From Candidatus Vesicomyosocius okutanii (lineage in GTDB: Bacteria > Pseudomonadota > Gammaproteobacteria > PS1 > Pseudothioglobaceae): 64,000 nucleotides of DNA. Numbering within the stretch: position 1 is the stretch's first letter; each line of letters opens with the position of its first letter. A model generated the notes under the pieces. It made no database searches and was not told the origin of the DNA. It saw only the letters and a list, made by a program, of their open reading frames with translations. A program made the translations under genes and the position numbers. The stretch covers positions 806,001 to 870,000 of the forward strand of contig NC_009465.1 in the NCBI RefSeq assembly GCF_000010405.1, given 5' to 3'. Positions 48,027-58,976 of this stretch are shown here, in pieces.

Positions 48027-49688
48027 ATGAATAAAAATAACACTTACACAAACTTTATCAGAAACCAAATTGATATTGATTTAGAACAAAAATTACATAC
48101 TTCTATTCAAACACGCTTCCCACCTGAACCTAATGGTTATTTACATATTGGACATGCTAAATCAATTTTCCTGAATTTTGGTTTAGCAAAAGATTATAAA
48201 GGACGGTGTAACTTGCGATTCGATGATACCAATCCAACAAAAGAAGATATTAAATTTATAGATGCTATCAAAGAAGATATTAAATGGCTGGGATTTTCAT
48301 GGGATGGTAATATTAAGTATAGTTCTCACTATTTTAAACAGTTTTATAAATATGCTACTGAGCTTATTAATAAAAATTTAGCTTATGTTTGCTTCTTAGA
48401 TTCAGATGAAATTCGTACTTATAGAGGTACCTTAAAAAAGGTTGGACAAGATAGTCCCTATAGAAATACATCAATTGCAAAAAATTTAGAATTACTTGCA
48501 AAAATGAAAGCAGGTAAGTTTTTAGAAGGTGAATGTGTATTACGAGGCAAAATTGATATGAGGAGCTCATTTATGTGTATGCGTGATCCAACTCTATACC
48601 GTATTCGCTTTGACAAACATCACCAAACTAGCAATCAATGGCATATTTACCCTATGTATGATTTTGCACATTGTATTAGTGATGCAATTGAAGGAGTGAC
48701 TCACTCTTTATGCACATTAGAATTCCAAGATAATCGTCGCTTATATGATTGGATACTAGAAAACTTAGATGATTTTAATAAGCCTAATCGTCCACACCAA
48801 TATGAATTTTCACGGCTAAATTTAGAATATACGGTTATGTCAAAACGTAAATTACAACTTTTAGTAGAAAATAAACTAGTATCTGGCTGGGATGATCCAC
48901 GCATGCCAACTATTTCAGGACTTCGTCGTCGAGGTTATACTAAAGTTGCAATTCGTGAGTTCACAAATAGAATCGGTATTTCCAAAGTTGATAATATTAC
49001 AGATATGAAAATTTTAGAAGTTGCTGTACGTGATAACCTTAATATTGTAGCACCTCGTACCATGGGTGTTATTAATCCAATACGTGTTATTATTGAAAAT
49101 TACCCTGAAGGTAAACTTGAAACCCTACAGTCCCCTACCCACCCACAAAATAAAACAATGGGAAAACGTGATATATTCTTTTCTCGTAAGTTATACATTG
49201 ATAGAGCAGACTTTAAAGAAACAGTTCCCAATAAAAAATTTAGACGACTAGCAATCAATAAAGAAGTGCGTCTACGATCTGCTTATGTCATCAATGCTAC
49301 TACTTTTGATACTGATCTTAACGGTAATATTACCACTGTATACGCAACATACGATCCTGATACATTAGGAAAAAACCCTAAAGATGGTCGTAAAATTAAA
49401 GGAGTAATTCACTTTGTTGAAGCCACTAAAGCACTTAAAGCAGAATTTAGACTATATGATCGATTATTCATACTTAAAGACCTTGGAAAAAATAATAACT
49501 TTGAACAATTACTTAACACACAATCACTAATCATCACTTATGGTATGGTAGAACCTAGTATGGCTAATAGTAAGCCTGAATTTGCTTATCAGTTTGAACG
49601 CGAAGGATATTTTTGTAGAGACAATCAATCAAGTAATAAACTAATTTTTAATAAAACAATCAATTTACATGATACTTGGAAAAGTTAA
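48027..49688 (+). CDS. glnS: Glutaminyl-tRNA synthetase
   Basis: Charges tRNA-Gln. The class I HIGH motif is in [16 protein letters not shown] (about residues 32-47), the KMSKS equivalent is VMSKRKL (about 271-277), and the C-terminal anticodon-binding beta barrels are present to the end. Length 553 matches GlnRS. Because it is not a GluRS, tRNA-Gln is charged directly in this organism. It is isolated, with gene-poor DNA on both sides. Confidence 0.96.
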   Translation: MNKNNTYTNFIRNQIDIDLEQKLHTSIQTRFPPEPNGYLHIGHAKSIFLNFGLAKDYKGRCNLRFDDTNPTKEDIKFIDAIKEDIKWLGFSWDGNIKYSSHYFKQFYKYATELINKNLAYVCFLDSDEIRTYRGTLKKVGQDSPYRNTSIAKNLELLAKMKAGKFLEGECVLRGKIDMRSSFMCMRDPTLYRIRFDKHHQTSNQWHIYPMYDFAHCISDAIEGVTHSLCTLEFQDNRRLYDWILENLDDFNKPNRPHQYEFSRLNLEYTVMSKRKLQLLVENKLVSGWDDPRMPTISGLRRRGYTKVAIREFTNRIGISKVDNITDMKILEVAVRDNLNIVAPRTMGVINPIRVIIENYPEGKLETLQSPTHPQNKTMGKRDIFFSRKLYIDRADFKETVPNKKFRRLAINKEVRLRSAYVINATTFDTDLNGNITTVYATYDPDTLGKNPKDGRKIKGVIHFVEATKALKAEFRLYDRLFILKDLGKNNNFEQLLNTQSLIITYGMVEPSMANSKPEFAYQFEREGYFCRDNQSSNKLIFNKTINLHDTWKS

Positions 49689-50134
49689 TACTTTATACTA
49701 AAAAACAATTTAATTAAAGGTTTACAATAATTAATGGAATTTCAAGGAAAGATAACAATAGATTACTCGTTAACTACACATTGAAATATAAACTATCTTA
49801 TTAAAAATATAAATAACTCTTTGTCAAAAAGTATCTATAATTTAGGGTTAATAAAACTAAATATTTATCAAAATAATATCTGTTAATACTACTTATCCAA
49901 GCTTTTAAAATAAATTGGTTATTACCATTTAGTATAATTAGAAATCAATAAAATAAATCAAATCACATTGCAACTATAGTCGCTTTACGGTATTTTCTTT
50001 GAAGATTTGGTAATATTCAAAGAAAATCATAGATTATAGAATCAAAAACTTAATATGAAACTTTTATAAACCTATAAAACAAGACATTTCTACTAATATT
50101 GGTAATAACAAAAACAATAATAAGATTAATTAAA
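49689..50134. other. AT-rich convergent intergenic region with one hairpin
   Basis: 446 bases between glnS and the end of surE. No gene is seen. The notable element is the inverted repeat at 49992-50027. The rest has stops in every frame. Confidence 0.4.
49992..50027. repeat. 12-bp inverted repeat between convergent glnS and surE
   Basis: The arms at 49992-50003 and 50016-50027 are exact reverse complements (core TTTTCTTTGAA / TTCAAAGAAAA) with a 12-base loop. Its A/T flanks could act as a terminator in both directions, but it lies about 300 bases from glnS and 108 from surE, so the role is uncertain. Confidence 0.5.
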
Positions 50135-50884
50135 TCAAGTTGTAATTATTTGATTTAGCCATGTTGATACAGTATTAATCTCGTTATATTTAGTTAAATC
50201 AGTTTGTAAAGGTGTGATTGACACGTAATGATTAGTAATAGCATGAAAGTCTGTCCCTACGCCATTATCAGCCTCTTTACCATTCTCACCAATCCAATAA
50301 AGTGATGAATCATTTTTATCGATAACACTTTGCTCTGACATATGACGCTTTCCTAAGCGCGTTGTTTGAAACCCTTTAATATCACTAAAAATCACATCTG
50401 GAACATTAATATTCAGTACAGTACCATATGACAAATGAGCATGAGATATCTGATTAATTAATTGTCTGATTACAATACCTGCTGTCTTGAAATGCTGACC
50501 TCTCCAACTTGCTAGTGATATCGATAATGATGGTAAACCCAAAAATCGTCCCTCTATTGCTCCAGCAACAGTGCCTGAATAAATCACATCATCGCCCAAA
50601 TTAGCACCAAAGTTAATACCTGTCACTACTAAATCAATTTCTTCATTTAGGAAGCCACACAGAGCTAAATGTACACAATCACTTGGTGTTGCATCAATAC
50701 AATAAACATTATTCGATATTTGAATTGGCCTCAAAGGCTTATCAAGTGTAAGAGAACTACTAGCAGCTGATTTATTTTCACTAGGCGCAACTACAATAAC
50801 TTCGTGTTCTTGTGCTAAAGATTGGGCAAGTTCTATAATTCCTTGAGCTTGATAACCATCATCATTACTAACTAAAATCTTCAT
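50135..50884 (-). CDS. surE: 5'/3'-nucleotidase SurE
   Basis: Survival protein that dephosphorylates nucleoside monophosphates. The metal site begins ILVSNDDGYQAQGI (residues 3-16), and VTGINFGANLGDDVIYSGTV (about 86-105) holds the family N-x-G-x-N-x-G pattern. At 249 residues it is standard. It follows clpA on the same strand after 22 bases. The usual neighbours pcm and nlpD are absent. Confidence 0.95.
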   Translation of the reverse strand: MKILVSNDDGYQAQGIIELAQSLAQEHEVIVVAPSENKSAASSSLTLDKPLRPIQISNNVYCIDATPSDCVHLALCGFLNEEIDLVVTGINFGANLGDDVIYSGTVAGAIEGRFLGLPSLSISLASWRGQHFKTAGIVIRQLINQISHAHLSYGTVLNINVPDVIFSDIKGFQTTRLGKRHMSEQSVIDKNDSSLYWIGENGKEADNGVGTDFHAITNHYVSITPLQTDLTKYNEINTVSTWLNQIITT

Positions 50885-50906
50885 CTTTAATTAGTAAACT
50901 ATTGTA

Positions 50907-53129
50907 TCACGACTGTATCACAAGGATAATTCTATCTTTTTTAACATCAACCTTTACCAGACCGCCATTAGTTAATTTACCAAACAATAATTCATCTGCT
51001 AATGGCTTACGAATTTCTTGTTCAACCAAACGTGCCATAGGCCGTGCACCCATCTTAGCATCATAACCATGTTTTGCAAACCATGCTCTAGCAATATCAG
51101 ACACAGTTAAAGAAACCTGTTTATTTTCTAATGCTTTCTTTAGTTCAAATAAAAATTTATTCACTACATAAACAATAGTTTGTTCGTTAAGAGTATTAAA
51201 ATAAATAACTTCTGATAAACGGTTTCTAAATTCTGGTGTGAATAATTTTTTCAATTCAGTCTCATAATCTAACGAGCGGTCCTGTTCACTAAAACCTATT
51301 GATGCACGCTGAATACTTTGTACACCAGCATTTGATGTCATCACCAAAATTACATTTCTAAAATCAACCTCTCGACCGCTGGCATCAGTCATCTTACTAT
51401 TATCCATGACCTGTAGTAGTAGATTAAAAATATCTGCATGAGCTTTTTCAATCTCATCAAGTAATAACACCGCATGTGGGTTAGCATTAACCACTTCAGT
51501 TAACAAACCACCTTTATCATAACCTACATAACCTGGTGGTGAGCCAATGAATTTAGAAACTGAGTGACGTTCTCCATATTCGCTCATATCAAAACGTAAC
51601 AACTTAATCCCCATAATCCGAGCTAATTGCTTGCAAATTTCTGTTTTACCAACACCTGTTGGACCTGCAAAAAGAAAAGATCCTATTGGTTTATCAACTT
51701 GCGCCAAACCCGAACGTGATAACTTAATAGCCGTAGACAAACTATCCAATGCACGATCTTGTCCAAACACACCCAATTTAAGCTCTGATTCTAGGTTTTT
51801 TAATAAAAATTTATCATCATTGGTCACTTTATTAGACGGAATACGTGCTAATTTAGAAATAATATTTTCAATATCGCCCACACCAATATTAATCTTACGT
51901 TTTGATTTAGGCTGAATTTGTTGATAAGCACCCACCTCATCAATTACATCAATTGCTTTATCTGGCAAATAACGATTATTTATATAACGATGAGACAATT
52001 CAACAGCAGATCTTAACGCTGCCGCTGAATATTTAACTTTATGATAATTTTGGTAGTATTTTTTAAGACCTTGTAAAATTTTAATAGTATCTGCTACAGA
52101 AGGCTCATCAATATCAATCTTTTGAAAACGACGTGATAATGCATGATCTTTCTCAAATACTTTTCGATATTCTTCATAAGTAGTTGAACCCATACACCTA
52201 AGTGTACCATCAGCCAATGCAGGCTTTAACAAATTAGAAGCATCTAATGACCCACCAGAAACACTACCTGCACCAATTAAGGTATGAATTTCATCAATAA
52301 ACAAAACAGCTTTCGGTATTTTTTCTAAATCGGTTAATACTGCTTTAAGGCGTTTTTCAAAATCACCTCGATATTTTGTACCTGCAATAAGCACACCAAT
52401 ATCTAGTGAATAAATACTAACTTTCTTTAAAATATCTGGCACTTTTCCTTCAACAATTTTCAAAGCAATACCTTGCGCAATAGCCGTTTTACCAACACCA
52501 GAAAGACCTACAAATAATAAGTTATTTTTACGACGTCTAGATAATACTTGCACTGTGCGAATAATTTCTTTTTCTCTACCAAGAAGAGGATCTATTTGTC
52601 CAGACTTAGCTTTTTCACACAGATTTGTTGTATAAGTTTCCAATGAGGATTGTTTGATTTTTTCCTTATCTGATTCCACTCTTGGCTCACTTGTAATAGA
52701 TTCTGGAGTCCTATTTAAAATATCCTCCATGGCATCTAAACGTGAAATATTATTAAGTTTTAACAAATAAACAGAATGAGAATCCTTTTCAGAAAAAATA
52801 CTCACAAGTATATTCATTGCATATACCGTATTTTTTTGCGCAGATTGTACTTGATAGATACTACGTTGTAAAACACGCTGGAAACCCACTGTTAGAACAA
52901 TATCAACATTAGAATCAAGTGCAATAAGTGGTGTATGTGAATCAATATAACCTTCTAATTCATCACGAAATTCATCAACATCAACCCGTTTATTATTTAA
53001 TAAAGTAACCATCTCATCGATATTAAGCAGCGCTAAAAGTAAATGCTCAACCGTCACAAATTCCAAACGATTATTACGAGCTTGTGTCATCACATAATTA
53101 ATTTCTTGTTGTAATCCTGTTTCAATCAT
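50907..53129 (-). CDS. clpA: ATP-dependent Clp protease ATP-binding subunit ClpA
   Basis: AAA+ unfoldase that feeds ClpP. The N-domain (about residues 1-140) contains VEHLLLALL. Two AAA+ modules follow with Walker A motifs GLSGVGKTAI (about 207-216) and GPTGVGKTEIC (about 487-497), and a C-terminal helix region. Length 740 matches ClpA; the absence of a long middle coiled coil rules out ClpB. I use the ATG at 53129 (MIETGLQQEI); an earlier start adds 11 residues unlike the family. No clpS precedes it. Confidence 0.94.
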   Translation of the reverse strand: MIETGLQQEINYVMTQARNNRLEFVTVEHLLLALLNIDEMVTLLNNKRVDVDEFRDELEGYIDSHTPLIALDSNVDIVLTVGFQRVLQRSIYQVQSAQKNTVYAMNILVSIFSEKDSHSVYLLKLNNISRLDAMEDILNRTPESITSEPRVESDKEKIKQSSLETYTTNLCEKAKSGQIDPLLGREKEIIRTVQVLSRRRKNNLLFVGLSGVGKTAIAQGIALKIVEGKVPDILKKVSIYSLDIGVLIAGTKYRGDFEKRLKAVLTDLEKIPKAVLFIDEIHTLIGAGSVSGGSLDASNLLKPALADGTLRCMGSTTYEEYRKVFEKDHALSRRFQKIDIDEPSVADTIKILQGLKKYYQNYHKVKYSAAALRSAVELSHRYINNRYLPDKAIDVIDEVGAYQQIQPKSKRKINIGVGDIENIISKLARIPSNKVTNDDKFLLKNLESELKLGVFGQDRALDSLSTAIKLSRSGLAQVDKPIGSFLFAGPTGVGKTEICKQLARIMGIKLLRFDMSEYGERHSVSKFIGSPPGYVGYDKGGLLTEVVNANPHAVLLLDEIEKAHADIFNLLLQVMDNSKMTDASGREVDFRNVILVMTSNAGVQSIQRASIGFSEQDRSLDYETELKKLFTPEFRNRLSEVIYFNTLNEQTIVYVVNKFLFELKKALENKQVSLTVSDIARAWFAKHGYDAKMGARPMARLVEQEIRKPLADELLFGKLTNGGLVKVDVKKDRIILVIQS

Positions 53130-53345
53130 GGTTTTATTATATCTCCAATTTATATAATACACACATTAATAACTGTTAATTTTTTGCGTATAAATTCTAT
53201 CACCTGTGATATTTTAATCCCTACAATATCAAATAATAAGTACCACAAATTACATAGTTATATAATCATTATTTAGCAACAATATTTGGAATTTATTGGG
53301 CTTCTTAATTCTGATTGTAAAGATTATAATAATACCTTTACCATA

Positions 53346-54428
53346 CTAATTAGCTGATTTTCTCTTTAACAACAACAATACAATAACCAATACCATTAGT
53401 GTCGGTATTGAGGCGCTTAGAAAATGATTATAATTAAACGTAAGTGACAATACACCGATGATACGCGAAGCTAACTCAAAAAATAAACTCATCATTAGCC
53501 CTAAAAAAATTTTTTTACCAAGTGACGCATCACGAAGTGAACCAAAAACAAATAGCATTGAAAATAATATCATCGCAACCAAAGTAACAGGCATCATAAA
53601 ACGTTTATATATTTCTATTTCAACAATATCAGCTACAAGATTATTATTTGTCAAAAAACTCATTTGCTTATAAAGATGCCAAGTAGAGAGTTTTCGAGGA
53701 TCTTTCTTCAGATTTTTGATCAGTTTTTGATTAAATGATATTTGAACACTGTATTTTTCAAAATAATTTTTAGAAAACGTTGTCAATTCTCCATTCTTAC
53801 TTAATTGATAATGAATAGGTTTGTTAAGTTCTAAATTATTCCCATTAAAAGTTGCATTATCGGAATATATAATAGAATCCAACACACCTGGTGCACGTAA
53901 TTTAATAAAAGTAATATCTTGAAATGATTTAGCATCAAAATCTTTCTTAACATGAATAAAAAGCCCATTGTCTTTCAGCCAGAACTCTTGTTGATTTCTA
54001 CATGTCATATTTTGTTCTAGTGCTTTAGAACGCAAACACTCTGCATATTCAGTGGTTATTGGTGCAACTAGTTCACCTATAAGGATAATAATTGCAATAA
54101 ACATTAACGCAACCCAAACAACAATATTTGAAATTTGCATAATTGATACGCCCGAACTTCTAATAATAACCAACTGAGAAGTAGATGCTAAATTAGTCAA
54201 TGCCAAAAGTGATCCTAATAAAATAATAACTGATGAATGCGAATACATAACCGCAGGAATATTCAAAATTATATATTTTGTTGCTTCAAATACGGTGTAA
54301 TTATATTGTCCTATAAATTTAACTTCATCAAGAAAATTAAAAAATGAATAAACACCTATCCAAACCAACATTACAATTAATGTATAAAAAGCCATAGTTT
54401 TAACAATATAAAGTGTTAAGATTTTCAT
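53346..54428 (-). CDS. lptG: LPS export permease LptG
   Basis: Inner-membrane permease of the LptBFG transporter, which extracts LPS for export. The 360 residues show two membrane segments near the N-terminus (about 10-90), a periplasmic beta-jellyroll domain, and membrane segments after about 265, as in the YjgP/YjgQ family. Its GLLSLTF-like ends fit LptG rather than LptF. The partner lptF, which usually precedes it, is replaced here by the divergent guaA, so LptF must be encoded elsewhere. Confidence 0.88.
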   Translation of the reverse strand: MKILTLYIVKTMAFYTLIVMLVWIGVYSFFNFLDEVKFIGQYNYTVFEATKYIILNIPAVMYSHSSVIILLGSLLALTNLASTSQLVIIRSSGVSIMQISNIVVWVALMFIAIIILIGELVAPITTEYAECLRSKALEQNMTCRNQQEFWLKDNGLFIHVKKDFDAKSFQDITFIKLRAPGVLDSIIYSDNATFNGNNLELNKPIHYQLSKNGELTTFSKNYFEKYSVQISFNQKLIKNLKKDPRKLSTWHLYKQMSFLTNNNLVADIVEIEIYKRFMMPVTLVAMILFSMLFVFGSLRDASLGKKIFLGLMMSLFFELASRIIGVLSLTFNYNHFLSASIPTLMVLVIVLLLLKRKSAN

Positions 54429-54472
54429 TAAAATAATATTCTTACATAATAGAATTATTTAACTTTAATATC

Positions 54473-56038
54473 ATGATGAACAATATTCACCTTAATAAAA
54501 TTCTTATTCTTGATTTTGGTTCTCAATATACTCAACTTATTGCCCGTCGTGTACGTGAAATTGGTGTTTATTGTGAATTATCTCACTATGATATAAATAG
54601 TGACTTTATTAAAAAGTTCAATCCTAAAGGTGTCATTCTTTCAGGTGGTCCTGACACAGTAACATTTGATAATTCTGCTAGAGCACCAAGTATTATATTT
54701 GATCTTAACATACCAATACTAGGTATTTGTTATGGTATGCAAACTATGGCGATACAACTTGGCGGGCATGCTACTTCAGCTGATAAACATGAATATGGTT
54801 TTGCCAAAGTTCGTTCTTGCAACTACTCGCCACTACTAAATGGCATTAATGACGGAGGTGACGATTTATTAGATGTGTGGATGAGTCACGGAATTGAGGT
54901 AAAACGATTACCAGATGGGTTTAAACTAATCGCTTCTACAGATAGCTGTAATATAGCAGGATTTGCCGATATAAACAAACATTATTATGGCTTACAATTT
55001 CATCCAGAAGTTACTCATACTAAACAAGGAAAACACATTTTAGAGCGTTTTGTCAGTGATATTTGTCAATGTAAGAAAAATTGGACAACAGATAATATCA
55101 TCACTAAATTAGTGAAGGACCTTAAAAACCAGATTGGTAGTGCTAATGTTTTATTAGGTTTATCTGGTGGTGTAGATTCCTCAGTAGTTGCCATACTTTT
55201 ACAACAAGCAGTAGGCAAACAACTTACTTGTGTATTTGTTGATAATGGTCTTTTACGTCTCAATGAAGGCAATAAGATAATGCAAACCTTTGCACAAAAT
55301 ATGAGCGTGAAAGTTATACGTGTCAATGCTCAGGAAAAATTCTACAATGCACTATCAAATGAAGACAAACCTGAAGCAAAACGGAAAATTATTGGTCATG
55401 CATTTATTGAAGTATTTGAAGAAGAAGCTAGAAAACTTAATAACATTCAATTTTTAGCCCAAGGTACAATTTACCCAGATGTTATTGAATCAGCAGGCAC
55501 AAAATCAAACAAAACCAAAGTTATTAAATCACACCATAATGTAGGTGGATTGCCAAACAGTTTACAGTTAACATTAGTGGAACCTATTAAAGAATTATTC
55601 AAAGATGAAGTACGAAAAATTGGTGTTATACTCGGTCTTCCAACTCATATGCTTAATTGTCATCCATTCCCAGGACCTGGATTAAGCATACGTATTCTAG
55701 GACAAGTAAAGCAAGAATATGTCGATATTTTAAGACAAGCTGATACTATTTTCATAGACGAGTTATATAAAAATAATTTATACAACACAGTTAACCAAGC
55801 CTTTGCTGTATTCCTACCTATTAAATCAGTTGGCGTTACTGGAGATGCAAGACGCTATGACTATGTTATCTCACTACGCGCTGTTGAAACCATTGACTTT
55901 ATGACAGCTCGTTGGGCAAGACTGCCTTATGATTTTCTAGATTTAGTATCTAATCGAATCATGAATGAAATTCCACGTATTTCACGTGTAGTCTATGATA
56001 TTTCTAGTAAACCACCAGCAACTATTGAATGGGAATAA
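54473..56038 (+). CDS. guaA: GMP synthase (glutamine-hydrolysing)
   Basis: Converts XMP to GMP. The N-terminal class I glutaminase has the nucleophile in [12 protein letters not shown] (about residues 82-93) and HPEVTHT as catalytic His/Glu. The ATP pyrophosphatase domain has the PP-loop [13 protein letters not shown] (about 228-240), and the C-terminal dimerisation domain ends KPPATIEWE. Length 521 is complete. Either of two adjacent ATGs (54473, 54476) could start it. Its last 10 bases overlap tadA. Confidence 0.97.
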   Translation: MMNNIHLNKILILDFGSQYTQLIARRVREIGVYCELSHYDINSDFIKKFNPKGVILSGGPDTVTFDNSARAPSIIFDLNIPILGICYGMQTMAIQLGGHATSADKHEYGFAKVRSCNYSPLLNGINDGGDDLLDVWMSHGIEVKRLPDGFKLIASTDSCNIAGFADINKHYYGLQFHPEVTHTKQGKHILERFVSDICQCKKNWTTDNIITKLVKDLKNQIGSANVLLGLSGGVDSSVVAILLQQAVGKQLTCVFVDNGLLRLNEGNKIMQTFAQNMSVKVIRVNAQEKFYNALSNEDKPEAKRKIIGHAFIEVFEEEARKLNNIQFLAQGTIYPDVIESAGTKSNKTKVIKSHHNVGGLPNSLQLTLVEPIKELFKDEVRKIGVILGLPTHMLNCHPFPGPGLSIRILGQVKQEYVDILRQADTIFIDELYKNNLYNTVNQAFAVFLPIKSVGVTGDARRYDYVISLRAVETIDFMTARWARLPYDFLDLVSNRIMNEIPRISRVVYDISSKPPATIEWE

Positions 56039-56490
56039 ACACAGTAGCTTGGATGACACTTGCTATTGAACAAGCAAAACAAGCACAACAAATAGGTGAA
56101 ATACCTGTTGGTGCAATTTTAATACAAAATAATCAATTAATTGGAGGGGCGCATAATCAAACAATTTTAAACAATGATCCAACTGCACATGCAGAAATAC
56201 AATTATTGCGTATTGCAGGTAAAAAATTAAATAATTATAGATTATCTGGTACAACCTTATATGTTACTTTAGAGCCTTGCACTATGTGTCTAGGTGCGAT
56301 AGTTCATGCACGTATATCATGTATTGTATTCGGTGCTTATGACAAAAAATCAGGTGCTTGTGGATCGTGTATAGATTTACTAAATAATCGATGTTTTAAC
56401 CATTTAATTAGCATTAAAAGCGGTATTCTAGCTGACCAATGCAAAAATCTATTACAGGACTTTTTTAAAAATAAACGAAAAAATACTTAA
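56029..56490 (+). CDS. tadA: tRNA-specific adenosine deaminase
   Basis: Deaminates A34 to inosine in tRNA-Arg(ACG). The zinc site is HAEI (about residues 45-48) and PCTMC (about 82-86), with IPVGAIL and NDPTAHAE around it. At 153 residues it fits TadA. The start at 56029 overlaps guaA by 10 bases and is supported because the WM at residues 8-9 aligns with the E. coli YWMRHAL start; a start at 56053 is possible. Confidence 0.94.
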   Translation: MGINTVAWMTLAIEQAKQAQQIGEIPVGAILIQNNQLIGGAHNQTILNNDPTAHAEIQLLRIAGKKLNNYRLSGTTLYVTLEPCTMCLGAIVHARISCIVFGAYDKKSGACGSCIDLLNNRCFNHLISIKSGILADQCKNLLQDFFKNKRKNT

Positions 56491-56507
56491 TAAAAACAAC
56501 TTAATTT

Positions 56508-57254
56508 TTAAACTGCATACATTCCGCCATTAACATGTAATGTCTGTGCTGTAATGTATGCACCACCGTTACCTGCTAAAAATAATACTGCATTAGCGAC
56601 TTCATAAACTGTACCTAAACGATTCATGGGAATTTGCTGAGATACAGCTACTATTTGCTCTTCAGATAATGTATTAATCATATCTGTTTCAATAAAACCA
56701 GGGGCAATCGCATTAATTGTAATATTACGAGAACCCACTTCACGGGCCAATGATTTGGTAAACCCTATTATACCTGCCTTGGCAGCGGCATAATTAGTTT
56801 GACCTGCATTACCCATAGCACCCACAACAGAAGCAATAGAAATAATACGACCTGATTTCTTCTTCATCATTCCACGCAATACCGCTTTTGACATTTTATA
56901 GACTGAAGTTAAGTTGGTATTAATAATATCATCCCATTCATCCTCACACATCCGCATCAATAAATTATCACGAATAATACCTGCATTATTAACTAATATA
57001 TCAATAATCCCATAAGTACCAACAATAGACTTTATCATCTTAGCAATTTGCTCATTATTAGTCACATTAAGTTTCATACCTATACCCGTAACACCGCTAT
57101 TCTTTAATACTATGCTAATTGCACTTGAACCTTTATTACTGGTTGCTGTACCAATAACAGTTGCACCTGCCGCTCCTAAAGTTAAAGCAATTGCCTGACC
57201 AATACCACGACTTGCACCTGTTACTAATACGATTTTTCCATCTAAATTATTCAT
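56508..57254 (-). CDS. fabG: 3-oxoacyl-[acyl-carrier-protein] reductase
   Basis: NADPH-dependent ketoreductase of fatty acid synthesis, an SDR enzyme. The cofactor motif is VTGASRGIGQAIA (about residues 11-23), the structural NNAG (about 89-92), and the catalytic Ser, Tyr and Lys are in SIASVVGAMGNAG and TNYAAAKAG (about 140-161). Length 248 is standard. Its start overlaps the fabD stop as ATGA. It ends 18 bases from the convergent tadA. Confidence 0.95.
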   Translation of the reverse strand: MNNLDGKIVLVTGASRGIGQAIALTLGAAGATVIGTATSNKGSSAISIVLKNSGVTGIGMKLNVTNNEQIAKMIKSIVGTYGIIDILVNNAGIIRDNLLMRMCEDEWDDIINTNLTSVYKMSKAVLRGMMKKKSGRIISIASVVGAMGNAGQTNYAAAKAGIIGFTKSLAREVGSRNITINAIAPGFIETDMINTLSEEQIVAVSQQIPMNRLGTVYEVANAVLFLAGNGGAYITAQTLHVNGGMYAV

Positions 57255-58183
57255 GATAAAATTTCCTTTAAAGTTATTTCTATACTAGTTGGATCCAATA
57301 TAGCATTAACCGTTAATGATTTCTCAATTCTTTTTGTTAAACCTGTAAGTACTTTTCCCGGACCAGATTCAATTAATTTTTCAATACCCATATTATGCAT
57401 CGCTTGAATAGTACTAGTCCATAACACTGGATTATGTAATTGCGCAACTAATTTAGATTTTATGTCGTCAACATCAGTTGCTTTAAGTGTATCAAAATTA
57501 TGAAGCACATCAATACTACCTTGATTAAACCGAACCACATCTACATAATTCTTAAACTCAACTGCCGCATCATTCATTAATGAACAATGTGATGCTACAC
57601 TAACTGGCAATAGCACTACACGTTTAGCGCCCCTAATTTTCAATAATTGACAAGTAGCCTCTACAGCTTCTTTATTGCCCGCAATAACCACCTGCCTTAA
57701 TGAATTAAAATTAACCGCTTCAACAATGCCACTACCTGAATAATCTAAACACAATTTAACTACAACACTACTCTCTAAACCAAGAATAGCTGCCATTACA
57801 CCTACTCCTTTAGGCATTGCCGATTGCATCAATTCTGCACGTTTTCTAACTAACTTAATTCCATCACTAAACCCTAAAGAACCAGATGCTACTAATGCTG
57901 TATACTCACCTAAACTATGACCTGCCATACAAATAGGCAATAAATTATACTTATACGTAAGCGCTAAATAAGTTGCATAACCTGCAGCCAACATAGCTGG
58001 CTGAGTATTTTGTGTTTGATTAAGGGCATTTCGGTCTTGTTGTGTTAATGTCCAAAGATCAAAACCCAGTGCATCACTTGCCTCAGTAAATGTTTCTTTT
58101 ACAACAGGAAAATAACTGGCAAGTTCTGACAACATACCTAAAGATTGTGACCCTTGACCTGGAAATATAATGGCGTATTTCAT
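57251..58183 (-). CDS. fabD: Malonyl-CoA:ACP transacylase
   Basis: Loads malonyl groups onto acyl carrier protein. The GQGSQSLGML start, the nucleophile elbow GHSLGEYTALV (about residues 89-99) and the later VASHCSLMNDA with the catalytic His are diagnostic. At 310 residues it is normal. It precedes fabG with a four-base overlap. acpP and fabH are not in the window. It starts downstream of the rpmA terminator. Confidence 0.95.
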   Translation of the reverse strand: MKYAIIFPGQGSQSLGMLSELASYFPVVKETFTEASDALGFDLWTLTQQDRNALNQTQNTQPAMLAAGYATYLALTYKYNLLPICMAGHSLGEYTALVASGSLGFSDGIKLVRKRAELMQSAMPKGVGVMAAILGLESSVVVKLCLDYSGSGIVEAVNFNSLRQVVIAGNKEAVEATCQLLKIRGAKRVVLLPVSVASHCSLMNDAAVEFKNYVDVVRFNQGSIDVLHNFDTLKATDVDDIKSKLVAQLHNPVLWTSTIQAMHNMGIEKLIESGPGKVLTGLTKRIEKSLTVNAILDPTSIEITLKEILS

Positions 58184-58222
58184 AAAATTTAAAACAAATT
58201 CAATTGCCTTATTTTAATTAAT

Positions 58223-58248
58223 AAAAAAGCGCTTGAAAAGCGCTTTTC
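58223..58248 (-). terminator. Rho-independent terminator after rpmA
   Basis: On the minus strand a 10-bp GC-centred stem (AAAAGCGCTT with AAGCGCTTTT, 3-base loop) is followed by a run of T. It lies 23 bases past the rpmA stop and separates rplU-rpmA from fabD. It is the clearest terminator in the window. Confidence 0.85.
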
Positions 58249-58270
58249 AAAATAATCTAAATGCACAAAA

Positions 58271-58528
58271 TTATGTAATTTCAATAGAAATATATTGATA
58301 CATAAACTTACCTTTTTTAGAAAATACAACCCTACCATCCATTGTGGCAAATAATGTATCGTCCTTGCCCTTACGAACATTAGTGCCTGGATGAAATTTA
58401 GTACCTCTTTGACGTACTAAAATATTACCAGCTAGCACGACTTGTCCACCAAATCTTTTAACACCTAGACGTTTTGATACTGAATCTCTACCGTTGTTAG
58501 TACTACCACCTGCTTTTTTATGTGCCAT
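58271..58528 (-). CDS. rpmA: 50S ribosomal protein L27
   Basis: Protein of the peptidyl transferase region. The 85-residue length and the N-terminal [16 protein letters not shown] with [11 protein letters not shown] are family hallmarks. It follows rplU after 11 bases and is followed by a strong terminator. Confidence 0.97.
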   Translation of the reverse strand: MAHKKAGGSTNNGRDSVSKRLGVKRFGGQVVLAGNILVRQRGTKFHPGTNVRKGKDDTLFATMDGRVVFSKKGKFMYQYISIEIT

Positions 58529-58539
58529 AAAATACTCTC

Positions 58540-58851
58540 TTATGCATTAATTTTAACAATTTCAATTTCAGTTAACAATTGGCGATGACCTTGTTGTTTC
58601 ATTGAATGTTTACGACGACGGAATTTGAGTATGTGTACTTTCTTTCCTTTTCCTTGTGAAATAATTTTTGCTTCAACAGTTACTTTAGACACAAAAGGTG
58701 TTCCCACCTGAATATCATCTCCATCAGAAACTATTAATACTTCTTTAAAAGTAACTTTCTTACCAGGCTCAATTTCTAATTTTTCAATTTTTAGAATTGT
58801 GCCTTGTTTAACCTTAAATTGTTGACCACCTGTTTTAATAACTGCGTACAT
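58540..58851 (-). CDS. rplU: 50S ribosomal protein L21
   Basis: Binds 23S rRNA near L20. The 103-residue protein starts [17 protein letters not shown] and ends with the [20 protein letters not shown] rRNA-binding region typical of L21. It is first of the rplU-rpmA operon, with a good promoter 37-64 bases upstream. cgtA, often next, is absent. Confidence 0.97.
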   Translation of the reverse strand: MYAVIKTGGQQFKVKQGTILKIEKLEIEPGKKVTFKEVLIVSDGDDIQVGTPFVSKVTVEAKIISQGKGKKVHILKFRRRKHSMKQQGHRQLLTEIEIVKINA

Positions 58852-58887
58852 AACTAATTCTAAATATACTCTGCTTAAAATAGCGTG

Positions 58888-58915
58888 ATTATACGTGAAC
58901 GTTTAAATTTGTAAA
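58888..58915 (-). promoter_or_regulatory. Sigma-70 promoter for rplU-rpmA
   Basis: On the minus strand, -35 TTTACA (58910-58915) and -10 TATAAT (58888-58893) are separated by 16 bases, one mismatch from consensus. It lies 37 bases upstream of the rplU ATG. Confidence 0.7.
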
Positions 58916-58938
58916 GTTTCTTTAATAAAATTATAACG

Positions 58939-58944
58939 TATAAT
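58939..58944 (+). promoter_or_regulatory. Candidate -10 box for ppiB-lpxH
   Basis: A perfect TATAAT lies 33 bases before the ppiB ATG; TTTCTT 16 bases upstream is a poor -35. The ppiB and rplU promoter elements lie about 45 bases apart on opposite strands. Confidence 0.4.
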
Positions 58945-58976
58945 TAATATTTCTTCTTTAAATGGACTTTTAATAC

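Noticed and set aside
58189-58380. Minus-strand open frame overlapping rpmA
   Set aside because: It is a shadow frame of rpmA and runs through its terminator.
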